A DNA stretch of 64,000 nucleotides. Origin: Siderastrea siderea (lineage: Eukaryota > Cnidaria > Anthozoa > Scleractinia > Rhizangiidae). Shown one piece after another: positions 20,931 through 28,993 of this stretch (within the stretch, counting starts at the first letter, position 1; each line of letters begins with the position of its first letter). The notes below the pieces were generated by a model. That model had not been told where the DNA came from. It ran no database searches and was given only the letters and a program-made list of their open reading frames with translations. The position numbers were made by a program, and so were the translations under genes. Where the stretch lies: positions 14,021,231 to 14,085,230 of the forward strand of contig OZ034972.1 of assembly GCA_964030785.1 (NCBI GenBank). The letters are read 5' to 3'.

Positions 20931-21245
20931 TCACTTTTTTCTTTTCTTTTCTTCACGTGACTCGTCTCTTTTTATACACGACAACTCACATGATACGGCA
21001 ATTGAAGGATTCCCCGGCATACAGTTTTCGTTTCCCACTTTTGCCATGCGTTTTAAATGACTCTTTCGAGCATTCTTTTTGGCCAACGTTTCCAACCCTT
21101 TGGTGATTTTCCAACCGACTTTGTTAATCCCATCGACCACCACGCCTATCCCTTCACCCAATTGTTGACGTTGTCGCCGTCGGGTTGGACGGTTGTCGTC
21201 GTCGTCTTCTTCCCCTTTTCTGAGGCATGATTGTCTTTGATCCAC
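20931..21245 (-). CDS. basic protein with amphipathic helix
   Basis: The frame contains 'PTRRRQRQQLGEGIGVVVDG' followed by 'WKITKGLETLAKKNARKSHL'. The extreme N-terminus is uncertain: an ATG in another frame at about 21225 reads a perfect Arg-rich start, so one more frame change is likely. The Gly-rich helix after a basic block resembles membrane-active minor capsid peptides. The C-terminal 30 residues may be read-out. Confidence 0.35.
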   Translation of the reverse strand: MDQRQSCLRKGEEDDDDNRPTRRRQRQQLGEGIGVVVDGINKVGWKITKGLETLAKKNARKSHLKRMAKVGNENCMPGNPSIAVSCELSCIKRDESREEKKRKK

Positions 21246-21263
21246 TCGTCGTTTTTTTTCTTT

Positions 21264-22195
21264 TTATGTCTTTTTGAAGTGTAGCGCGACAATGATGTTT
21301 CCTTCTCCAAACTTCACCAGCTCTCCATTGGTTTCTGCCACTTGCGTTTGAATGATTTCAATCACTTCGTTGCGAATGGACATGTATTGGATGTGTAACG
21401 GTTCAAAGTAAATGGTGCCTCGTCCTTCCCTCTTGTACTCGACTTCTCGCAACAAATCAGTCACGCGATTTCCCACAATGCTACTGCCTGCCACGTCCGA
21501 GTACACATGTAGAGATCGTGTGGGTTTTCCCACCACCGAACGAAACGCTACATTCAAGTTGGTGAAACGCCAACTACAACTCATACTCGATTGCAAATAA
21601 TCCGGTAAAAAAGAACGAACCGTCCAAACGACCGGGTTGCTCTGTTCGTCGTTCAAATCGTTCCATTCGCTGTTCTTTTTCATGTCGGGTATTTGATCTC
21701 CCATGAATTCTTGCTGTAAGTTGGGACCCAAAATCGATCCAGTGTCGATTTTACGCAACCATCCCATCTTGTTGTAGATGACGATGGAACTCGTGTCCAG
21801 ATTGCTATGACAGACATTGGTGTTGTCAATGATCAGATCTTCCCCTTCCCAACGAAACTTAACGTAGGTGTGTTTGCCCTGATAATTGGTAAAACGTCCT
21901 CCTTGAACAGCCGTTTCCTTGCGTCGTTACTCCAGGTGTGCAATGGTGGCTTTCATAAAACTCACTCCATCCACCACCCAATCCAAATCTTGGATGTCAT
22001 TGATGATGGTTTGAGTCGTTCCTATTCGAGCTTGCATTTCCCCATCTTTTCCACCCGGTTTGGGAATGGTTTGGTCCCAGGACGTCGACATAATGTACCC
22101 ATCTTTCTTCACCAAATCGTACAAATTCACACGGGTATCTGGTAATGAAATCGCACTCAACCCTACTGACTAGGTAAGGTCACATAGAACGACAT
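21264..22195 (-). pseudogene. penton-like minor capsid protein, paralogue 2
   Basis: ATG 22195 starts 'MSFYVTLPSQ', then a frame break and an apparent loss of about 30 codons. The protein resumes at 'SAISLPDTRVNLYDLV' and runs in one frame, with a TAA at 21927-21929, to the stop at 21264. The C-terminal half has the diagnostic 'RSLHVYSDVAGSSIVGNRVT' and 'YFEPLHIQYMSIRNEVIEII', closely matching paralogue 1. Penton proteins form the fivefold vertices in this virus group. Two tandem copies are unusual. This copy is more decayed at its N-terminus. Confidence 0.65.
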
Positions 22196-22212
22196 CCTTT
22201 TTTTTTCTTTTT

Positions 22213-23220
22213 TCACACGACCTCCCTTTTAAAGTGTAGGGTCAGGATAGTGCGACCTTCTCCAAATTGAGCCAGATCCCCATTGACTTCCGCCATCTGT
22301 GTTTCGATGATTTCCACTAATTCATTTCGTACCGGTACATAATGAATGTGGATGGGTTCAAAGTGAGTGGTTTCTTTAGGATGATACTTGATTTCTCTCA
22401 AGAGATCCGTCACGCGATTACCCACCATGCTACTGGTTCCCACATTGCCATACACGTGCAAGGGACGAGTGGATGGAAATTCCGCTGAGGGACGAAACTT
22501 CTCGTTTAAATTGACAAAACGCCAGTTACAGGCCATGCTCAGTACCAAATACCCACCATCCACTTTCCAAAGCGTGGGTTGGTTGTTTGCATCCGGTACA
22601 TTCGTCGGATTGGGAATGGTATCCGAGTGAAATTCTTGCATCAAGTTAGGTCCCAATCGAAACGTACCCGTGGAGACTTCTTCGATCCATCCCATTTTCA
22701 AGGCCAAGGTTTGACCCCACAACACGCGTGCCACTTTTCTTTGGTAATCCACATTGACTGTGCCCAATAGGGCATAACTTGACTCCCTTGTCTTCAGCCC
22801 ATTTGTTTCTGGGTTTGGTTCGATTTGCTCTTTCTTGATCGTAGCGATGCACCAGTTTTTCAAAAAATTGGGATCCATTGGACGACGACAAACTCTTTTT
22901 CATGTCTTGACCCATTATCTTCAATTCTCGACGTTCGTGCCACCAACGATCATTGCCTTGGTCATCTTGCTCATACACTCTCTCGTGCCATCGCACGTAA
23001 ACAGGGGATCTTTTTCGTTGACAAATTGTTCCCCTACCACAGGAATGGTGGGTAACGACAAACTGACCATCCCCACTTGCCATCCTCGTCCCACAAATCG
23101 AATGGGTTTAGGCAAACGGTTTTTGAAATGATGGGAACGGTTCTGAGGAAACTCGCGGGCACTGGCGTGACTCATCAACGTCACGTAAAACGACGACGAC
23201 AAGATGGGTACAAACGTCAT
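22213..23220 (-). pseudogene. penton-like minor capsid protein, paralogue 1
   Basis: ATG 23220 gives 'MTFVPILSSSFYVTLMSHAS' and 'KNRLPKPIRFVGRGWQVGM', an N-terminus typical of minor capsid proteins of cnidarian Polinton-like elements. The frame shifts near 22990 and shifts back near 22870. It then runs to 22213 through 'RPLHVYGNVGTSSMVGNRVT' and 'HFEPIHIHYVPVRNELVEII'. About 335 codons in all. It abuts the integrase stop (overlap of 4 nt at 23217-23220). Two compensating shifts mean only about 40 codons are out of frame. Confidence 0.7.
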
Positions 23221-24317
23221 GTTTTCTTTTTTAGCGTGGTCACGTCTCGATGAGAAATCCAGCTATTATACTTGTCAGGCCAACCTTTCCACTTGACCAA
23301 CACTTGACCTTTTTGACGCTTAAGTACCTTCTCGATACGAAACAAGGCCTTGTTGGACACGTGCACTTTTTGTAAATCGGCTTCGTAAAACGTGCCTTTC
23401 ACCGGGGTATCAGCCCACTCGCGAATCTTACAGGTAGGTACCACATCAGGCACCACGCGATGCACCACAAACACTTCTTCGGTCCAACCGGGTAAATACC
23501 CTTTTTCAAAGGTAAGATGAATCTTGTTCAGACGTACACGATCCCCCACCTTGAATTTGGGTTGGGGACGTTTTTCTTTTAAACGTTTTCCGTACAGACG
23601 TTTCCACACGGCTTCTTCGTTATTCCACGTCACGTCCTGGGGTGCCATACCAATACTGCGATGACGCGTTGCATTGTATCCCTCTACCAGTTGGGGTAAC
23701 TTGTCGTCAAAACGTAAGGTATTGGCTGCCGTGAAATAACGGTACTAATCGTTCTCTTAACGTGCGGTTAAACCGTTCCACCACCGCCGCTTTGGCATCC
23801 CCCTCGGTGGAAAAATGATCAATGCCATGATCCTTGACCCAGCGTTGAAACGTGCGATTGTAAAATTCGGTGCCTCGATCCGTTTGCAAACGGTTTGGTT
23901 TACGTCCTTGTTTCAGAATCTTGTCAAAGGCTTTGACCAAGGCCACCCCCGTTTTGGCTTTCAAGGGTTGCTCCCATGCATACTTGGACAACACGTCCAA
24001 CACCATCAGTAAATAACGGATGCCCCGATTGTACTTGGCCAAGGGTTGGACTTCCACCAAATCCGCCACCCATTGATCATCCAATCCTCCCACAATCACG
24101 GGGAGCGTGGTAAAACGACGACGTCGAGTTCATGCAACGTATACGCCAAATCCCGTTCCAACACGCGTTGAGCTTTTTTCAGGGGAATCTTATGAGCACG
24201 GGCAAAACGTTGCACCCCACCTAAGCTGCCTTCGGCTCTGGGATCATGGTAACGGGAGAGCCATTGTTCTGACAGAGAGGTCGTCTTTCTTTTTTGTTTT
24301 GTTTTTCTAGGTGCCAT
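23217..24317 (-). pseudogene. retroviral-type integrase with chromodomain
   Basis: The start is ATG 24317 ('MAPRKTKQKRKTTSLSEQWL'). The N-terminal part has 'GSLGGVQRFARAHKI' and 'LAYTLHELD'. The catalytic core in the next frame (23707-24099) has all three acidic residues: 'WVADLVEV', 'LQTDRGTEFYN', 'AAVVERFNRTLRERL'. The third segment returns to the first frame: 'YNATRHRSIGMAPQDVT', an SH3-like 'FKVGDRVRLNK', then a chromodomain 'QVLVKWKGWPDKYNSW'. This is the Maverick/Polinton-type integrase, which inserts the element and may target it through the chromodomain. Breaks occur near 24100 and 23725. It is one of the strongest identifiers of the element. Confidence 0.8.
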
Positions 24318-24640
24318 ACCTCTTGACAATGATCCCACAGGGTTTGTATAGTAGGTACGCTATGAGGGTGGGCCTTTTGAATGATTCGATACCATCGCAA
24401 GGCGCTCGGGTGTGGTTTCAACCACAACACAAACACCACCCATCGATACACATTTTCTTCCACGTGGGTTTTTTCAAATACCTTCAAGGGATGCGTTTAC
24501 TCGGGACGAATGTCACTAGGGATGGGAACTTTCTCTCCTTCTTGGTGATCATATAAAAAAGCACAAAGGGATTCATGACACTTCCATTGAACGACATTCC
24601 ATAAACAATCCCAACCATAACGCATCAAAACAGTCTCCAT
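24221..24640 (-). pseudogene. aromatic-rich small viral ORF with internal TAA
   Basis: ATG 24640 opens 'METVLMRYGWDCLWNVVQWK'. A TAA lies at 24497-24499, and the same frame continues to 24221 ('VYRWVVFVLWLKPHPSALRW'). The last part overlaps the integrase start in another frame. It is rich in Trp and His. No family is recognised; position suggests the first gene of the late array. Confidence 0.4.
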
Positions 24641-24805
24641 GGTTTTCTTCAAACTGAACTTTTAATTTTCATGACAACACTCTTTATAGATTTTTTTCAC
24701 AAGTCAAAGATTCAAAAGAGAGCGCGTATTTGAAAAAAGTACCGGCGCCCCAGTCGATAATTCTCTTTTCACGGACCTGCTTTTTTTCTTTACAAAACAA
24801 AATGT
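24641..24805. other. short spacer between late array and GRF gene
   Basis: AT-rich sequence after the GRF gene stop and upstream of the first late ORF. No strong TATA or E-box was seen, only A/T-runs. Confidence 0.4.
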
Positions 24806-25921
24806 TCAAAATAAACCTTCACTGGGTAAGCCAGTACGGTAACCACAAGCTACAGTCTCTAGGCCTTTTTGCCAGTTCTGTACACTGTCACTGTACTTGG
24901 GTGGAGGTGGTGCTGGGGCCACCAAAACCTCTTGACGGTTCTTGAGTTCTTGGATTATTCGCAGCAACTGGTTTTCATACTCAGTCAAGGGACGTTCTCG
25001 CTGTACCTCCTCTTTGCATCTCACTCTTGGTGTTGGGGGTAGTGGTGGTGGACCTTGAATCACATATCCACGCTTGGGATAGCCAACAGCATCACGGCTA
25101 GGCAAAGGGTGTTCTGACTTTTTGGGTGGTGGTGGTGGGTTTTCATGAAACCATTTCCAGTAGCTTTGGCCCAAAGGTTTGTCGGCCCAGCGAAAGAACT
25201 TGCACTTTTTCTTGTAGCAGGCCATAAACAACCGATTGGGATTATCTTGGGACTGACTCAGTTGAAGCGTGGTAGGTTCACGGCAAAAGCACAACAAACA
25301 GTTCCACATATCACAAACATCTGGATGAGGTTGACGATACACCTCCTTCATAAAGTCGAAGACTTTCTCTTTGCCACAAAACAGCAAACAGGGTTGTATG
25401 GGACATTTGACATAGTCCCATCCATTTTGGGACTGGCGCTCCTCCAAACGAACCTCATGGCAAGGGCAAACCATGTAGTCCACCACACGAGCAAGGGGTC
25501 TAGGGTTTTGAAAGGCGGGGCTTTGAAAGATGATAACCATTCTCACCATTCTTTTAAACCCTTCATTGTCATCCTCAGGAGGAGGAGGAGGAGGCGGAGG
25601 ACACGTTTGTGTGGCTTGGTTCACCATACCATTCAATTCGTTCATCAACTCTTGCACCGCTTCCTGGGTTTCTTTCTCATTGGGTTGGGGGTAAGACACA
25701 CCTTCTTGCACTACCTCTACAGTGGGATCGTCGTCACTAGGCATGTCACCCAAATAGGTTGCGTCATTTTTCTTAAACACATCCAATCCTATGGGTGTCA
25801 TATTTTGAATTACCGGGGTTTCCTCCTTCTCCTTCTTTTTTCTTCCTGGGAGGGTGAGTGCTTTTGGCAGATTTTCTCTTCCGACCAGGATTTGGATAAC
25901 GAGCTGGAGAGACATCGCCAT
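24806..25921 (-). CDS. GRF-type zinc-finger protein with proline-rich linkers
   Basis: The start is taken at ATG 25921 (a second Met is at 25915), because the longer open frame runs back through the TATAAAAAG box at about 25983-25991. The protein is 371 residues and intact. The order is: a Lys/Glu-rich N-terminus; an acidic region; a Pro7-8 run (about residues 108-115); then two Cys-rich modules at about 152-182 ('VCPCHEV...CPIQPCLLFC') and 203-240 ('CLLCFCREPTTL...NPNRLFMACYKKKC') ending 'KFFRWAD', the GRF zinc-finger pattern; then Pro-rich linkers. GRF fingers bind single-stranded nucleic acid, so a replication or repair role is likely. It is divergent from the SLOG unit. Confidence 0.65.
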   Translation of the reverse strand: MAMSLQLVIQILVGRENLPKALTLPGRKKKEKEETPVIQNMTPIGLDVFKKNDATYLGDMPSDDDPTVEVVQEGVSYPQPNEKETQEAVQELMNELNGMVNQATQTCPPPPPPPPEDDNEGFKRMVRMVIIFQSPAFQNPRPLARVVDYMVCPCHEVRLEERQSQNGWDYVKCPIQPCLLFCGKEKVFDFMKEVYRQPHPDVCDMWNCLLCFCREPTTLQLSQSQDNPNRLFMACYKKKCKFFRWADKPLGQSYWKWFHENPPPPPKKSEHPLPSRDAVGYPKRGYVIQGPPPLPPTPRVRCKEEVQRERPLTEYENQLLRIIQELKNRQEVLVAPAPPPPKYSDSVQNWQKGLETVACGYRTGLPSEGLF

Positions 25922-25978
25922 ATTCCAACGAGAAGGTGGACATCCTGGGATGAAATGTGACTTTTTACAAACACCGCG

Positions 25979-26211
25979 TCGCTTTTTATACACTTAAACC
26001 CTTTTTCTCATTGGTTCATTTTGGGATCACGTGATGACCATATAAGGTCACAGTCCCTTTTATAGGTCAGGTTCTTCTTGGGTGGTCATTGGTTCATTTT
26101 CCCATCACGTGATGCCCATATAAGGTCAACTCTTTTTCCATTGGTCATCTTTTATTTGGTTTTTTATCTATTTAAGAAGGTCCCTCATTCCCTTTTTCTC
26201 CATTCGGTCTG
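25979..26211. promoter_or_regulatory. bidirectional viral promoter with duplicated module
   Basis: A 44-bp module occurs twice (about 26008-26052 and 26085-26128): an inverted CCAAT box (CATTGG), then the palindrome ATCACGTGAT, then CATATAAGGTCA. A third partial CATTGGTCA is near 26137. A TATTTAA near 26168 precedes the + strand gene. TATAAAAAG on - (about 25983-25991) serves the GRF gene. Confidence 0.65.
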
Positions 26212-26448
26212 ATGGACTACTACAAAGATCTCAAGCGTAAAGACTTTGCCAGTGACGACGATTATCTTCTCGAACGTGTCAACCGAGGTTTAGCTGCCGC
26301 ATTCACTTTCCAACAGTGCCGACATCATCATCTCATTGGTTTCAGCTTGGCTTTAGGGTTAAGCAAAGCCGACATTCTTGAAATTGTGGGACCCAATACC
26401 GGTTACATTTTTCCTGACGAATGTCCCCAGACCCAGACATCGCCATGA
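26212..26448 (+). CDS. small acidic viral ORF
   Basis: A 78-residue intact frame ('MDYYKDLKRKDFASDDDYLL', 'LALGLSKADILEIVGPNTGY'). Its TGA overlaps the ATG of the next gene (ATGA at 26445-26448), indicating one transcript. A helical region with 'LGLSKADILEIV' looks like a small fold. No family is recognised. Confidence 0.5.
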   Translation: MDYYKDLKRKDFASDDDYLLERVNRGLAAAFTFQQCRHHHLIGFSLALGLSKADILEIVGPNTGYIFPDECPQTQTSP

Positions 26449-27117
26449 TTGCAGCCCAAGACGTTGAAGACGAAATACAAATGAAAATGGTCACGTGATC
26501 TACACGGGTGGAGCCAAAGGGACCGATGCCTTGGCAGAAGAAATGGACAAACATTTTGGCATGCAAGTGGAAGTCATTGTACCCCCAAATCATCCACGAG
26601 CCCAATACGTCAGTCCTTCCTCGATAGAAGTATTAGTTCTAGCCAATCCGCATCTTCATCAGGCTGCTCAAAAACTGTGTGAACGTGTTCCCAGTCATTT
26701 CTACACGCTTCAATTGCTGCAACGCAATTACCAAATTGCTAAAAAGGCTCACACCATCTATGCTTTTTGCACATTGGAAAAGGATGCCAAACGAGTTAAA
26801 GGGGGAACGGGGTGGACCGTGCAATTGGCTTTGGATCAAGGCAAAGAAGTCTACCTGTTTGATATTCCCAGTCAAACTTGGTACCGGTCTGAAAACCACT
26901 ACTACGTCAGCGACGATTCGGCTACTCTGCTCACTGGAAGCAAGTTCTTATCCTGGGGTCTTTAACCCCCACCCTTCATCAAAGCAGCGCTGTGGTTGGT
27001 TCCCGAGATCTTGACCAGAAAACCCGAGAGGAAATCAAAGCCTTATTCGACCGTACCTTCTGTCCACCTGAGAACATTGAACAATTAAGAGTCCAACCGG
27101 AAGACTTTCATTTGTAA
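26445..27117 (+). pseudogene. SLOG/DprA-like Rossmann-fold protein
   Basis: ATG 26445 reads 17 codons, then the frame changes just before 'IYTGGAKGTDALAEEM', a glycine-rich nucleotide-binding loop typical of the SLOG (YpsA/DprA/LOG) superfamily. Further matches are 'VPPNHPRAQYV', 'KKAHTIYAFCTL' and 'GGTGWTVQLALDQGKEVYLF'. The main frame stops at 26965 near a C5 run, and the next frame continues with 'SSAVVGSRDLDQKTREEI' to the TAA at 27115-27117. SLOG proteins bind or process nucleotide-derived ligands or DNA ends. Its role in the virus is unknown. Coupling to the upstream ORF by ATGA supports expression together. Confidence 0.65.
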
Positions 27118-27122
27118 ATATC

Positions 27123-27428
27123 ATGAAACGTGTAAGTTTTTGTGAACAGACTCAAGTTTATTATCCTATTATGCATGGGGAAGTTTATTGGATTCAAAAC
27201 CAACCGCTGACTTCCGAAGAGGATGTGTTAAAGAGACGTTCCCGTTTTCAGACACTTCGTCAAGAGATGAAACCCACGTTACGTTTGAGTCAAACTTTAA
27301 GACAAGCTGCTTATAGTGACATGAAAAAACAACAAAGAGAAAAACGTTTGCAAGACGCCAATACAGCGTGGCAAGATATGGACAAGGACACAGAATTTGT
27401 TGTTGTAGAAAAAGTAACTGCTGTTTAA
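27123..27428 (+). CDS. small protein with RVxF-type PP1 docking motif
   Basis: A 101-residue intact frame starting 5 nt after the SLOG stop. Residues 2-6 are 'KRVSF', a textbook RVxF docking motif for protein phosphatase 1, followed by an aromatic-hydrophobic 'QVYYP' at the spacing of the secondary PP1 contact. The rest is helical and basic ('RRSRFQTLRQEM'). Host PPP1R15 and several viral proteins use this arrangement to recruit PP1. That role here is inference from a short motif. No other domain is visible. Confidence 0.45.
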   Translation: MKRVSFCEQTQVYYPIMHGEVYWIQNQPLTSEEDVLKRRSRFQTLRQEMKPTLRLSQTLRQAAYSDMKKQQREKRLQDANTAWQDMDKDTEFVVVEKVTAV

Positions 27429-27496
27429 TTATAAAAAACTGTCTTCTTCTTGACTCACAAATGTTCAACAAGAAGTCACAATTCCATCACTCGGTG

Positions 27497-28006
27497 TTAT
27501 GCCTCCTTGGCGTCCCTCTCCAACTCTTCCAACGGCTGCCACTCCTCCCGTTCCCGCTTGATCTTCCTGTAATAATGAACAATGGTTTGCCATTGATGGC
27601 CCGCATGGACTTTCGGGAGCTTGGCAGCCAAGTGCTCGTTCAGTTCTTGAAATTCACCCAAAGTGATGGGCCACATACTCTCATCCAAAGTCCAGACTCG
27701 CTTGCGGTACACAAATGGGATGAGGCGCTTCACTAAAGTTTCATTCAGCATATTGGCTGCCCCTTTCTCCTCGCCAGGGTAACGAAAGGCGTTTTCTCGG
27801 TCCACCACGGCTGCCAAATACAAACGTATGAACGCCGAGGCGCGTTTCCTGCTCATTGGGCGCCACGTTTCTTCTCTCCTCGCTGCCATTCTCTCCGCCA
27901 ATCTCTGTATGTGTGTCCTCTCCGCTCCTACTCTTCTTCCCACTGCCTCTTCTCCCTTCACATTCACATCACTGGCCAAGTTGTCCAAAGATTTTCTTCC
28001 CGACAT
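27497..28006 (-). CDS. helical basic viral protein, unknown function
   Basis: The start is ATG 28006 ('MSGRKSLDNLASDVNVKGEE'); the longer frame to 28051 uses CTG. 169 residues, intact, highly charged and helical, with 'TWRPMSRKRASAFIRLYLAA', 'WTLDESMWPITLGEFQELNE' and 'HYYRKIKREREEW'. It converges with the PP1-motif gene (68 nt between stops). No family is recognised. It is codirectional with the GRF gene, so it is possibly early. Confidence 0.5.
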   Translation of the reverse strand: MSGRKSLDNLASDVNVKGEEAVGRRVGAERTHIQRLAERMAARREETWRPMSRKRASAFIRLYLAAVVDRENAFRYPGEEKGAANMLNETLVKRLIPFVYRKRVWTLDESMWPITLGEFQELNEHLAAKLPKVHAGHQWQTIVHYYRKIKREREEWQPLEELERDAKEA

Positions 28007-28029
28007 TTTTTTCTTCCACAAACTAACAT

Positions 28030-28306
28030 AAGTCAACACTAACAGTCTCAAAGCTAGGGATGAAGCGTTGTGACACCTCCAGGGTCTTATACTGAGTAAA
28101 TCGCTAAGGATGATGGGAAAACTGGAGAGGGGGAGGGGGGAAGCCCCACCATTTTTCCTCTCTCAAACGTGACCTATCTCTCATTGGTCAGTCAACCCAT
28201 GGCACGTGACCCTTTTTTTCTCTATAAAACCGAGCCACTCCACCTTCCCCTTTCATTCTTCACTCCAAGCAAGTAAACAAAGCAAGTAAGGAAGAATCTT
28301 AGCTTC
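28030..28306. promoter_or_regulatory. divergent promoter before the RING gene
   Basis: On + are CATTGG (about 28183), CACGTG (28204-28209), TATAAAA (about 28222-28228), and the ATG at 28307. This matches the CCAAT-E-box-TATA grammar of the other viral promoters. A purine-rich GGAGAGGGGGAGGGGGG stretch lies at about 28123-28140. Confidence 0.55.
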
Positions 28307-28792
28307 ATGACAGATGAAGAAAAAGTGGAGTGCGTGATTTGCTTGGAACCACTGACAAGTCAAACCATATTGGGATGTTGTCGTCAACCATGCCATCAAC
28401 AATGTGTCAACCAATGGAAAAATACCTGTCACACCATCTTTTGTCCATACTGTCGGCAAATGATTCCCATCGTCGTATTGGATCACAGGTACAATGAATC
28501 ATGGAAAAAAGACAAAGAATTCGTCAAAAAAGTGAAACAAGTGTGGAAAGACAATGACCTTGGTTTGGTGTACGTCACGATGGTCACGAATGCCCAACAG
28601 GATTCTGGGGTGAACTCAAAGACCCGTATGAACGTAACAAAAAAACATTCTGTTTTCTCGGTTATACTGCGAGTCACGTCATGGCAGGGTGGCCGAGTGG
28701 TTAGGGTGTTGGACTTCGAGTCCGTGGGTCCCGGGTTCGAATCCCACTCTGAGCACTTCATGGATTTGTTTCTCGGTTGTCCCGAGTTATAA
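28307..28792 (+). pseudogene. RING-finger protein with SINE-derived C-terminus
   Basis: The N-terminal 50 residues form a RING: Cys9/Cys12 ('CVIC'), Cys24-25, Cys29-His30, Cys33, Cys46/Cys49 ('CPYC'), with Trp37 placed as in E2-binding RINGs. It is therefore a likely ubiquitin E3 ligase, perhaps aimed at host factors. After about residue 108 the frame enters sequence of the SINE listed below, so the last 50 or so residues are not viral. A flanking 9-bp duplication suggests that the original stop lay only a few codons past the insertion point. Confidence 0.6.
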
Positions 28793-28993
28793 ATCCTTCG
28801 GCTGCGCTTGTATATAGCCAACTGGTTTGCCTCCCGCCAGTTGGGATTTTTAACATGTTATGTTCCATTTACAATATTTGTTTCGTTTGTTTGTTAAATG
28901 CTCGGCCCCACTAGCAATTTGCTATAAACACTTGCCGAGGGTAAATAAAGGATATTTATTTTTATTTTTATTATTTTTATTCCACGTATGAAC
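28634..28993 (+). mobile_element. tRNA-derived SINE inserted in the RING gene
   Basis: A class II tRNA-like head carries an A box ('GGCCGAGTGGTTAGGG', about 28690) and a B box ('GGGTTCGAATCCCAC', about 28731). It is followed by a roughly 180-bp body ('CCCGAGTTATAAATCC' to 'GCCGAGGGTAAATAAAGG') and an A/T-rich simple tail. CGTATGAAC at 28625-28633 is repeated at 28985-28993, a probable 9-bp target duplication. The tRNA head begins about 50 nt inside the 5' duplication, which is unusual, so the 5' limit is uncertain. Confidence 0.65.

Noticed and set aside
17154..24499. Stop-codon recoding (read-through of TAA/TAG/TGA) in the viral genes
   Set aside because: All three stops appear mid-gene and also as true ends; 1-nt shifts and two transposon insertions accompany them, so decay is the simpler reading.
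25145..25960. 271-codon + strand frame
   Set aside because: It is the exact antisense of the GRF zinc-finger gene; the - frame has ordered Cys motifs and a TATA box, while the + frame has no domain.
28681..28760. Genuine tRNA gene
   Set aside because: A and B boxes are present, but there is no proper acceptor-stem closure, and a SINE body and A/T tail follow.
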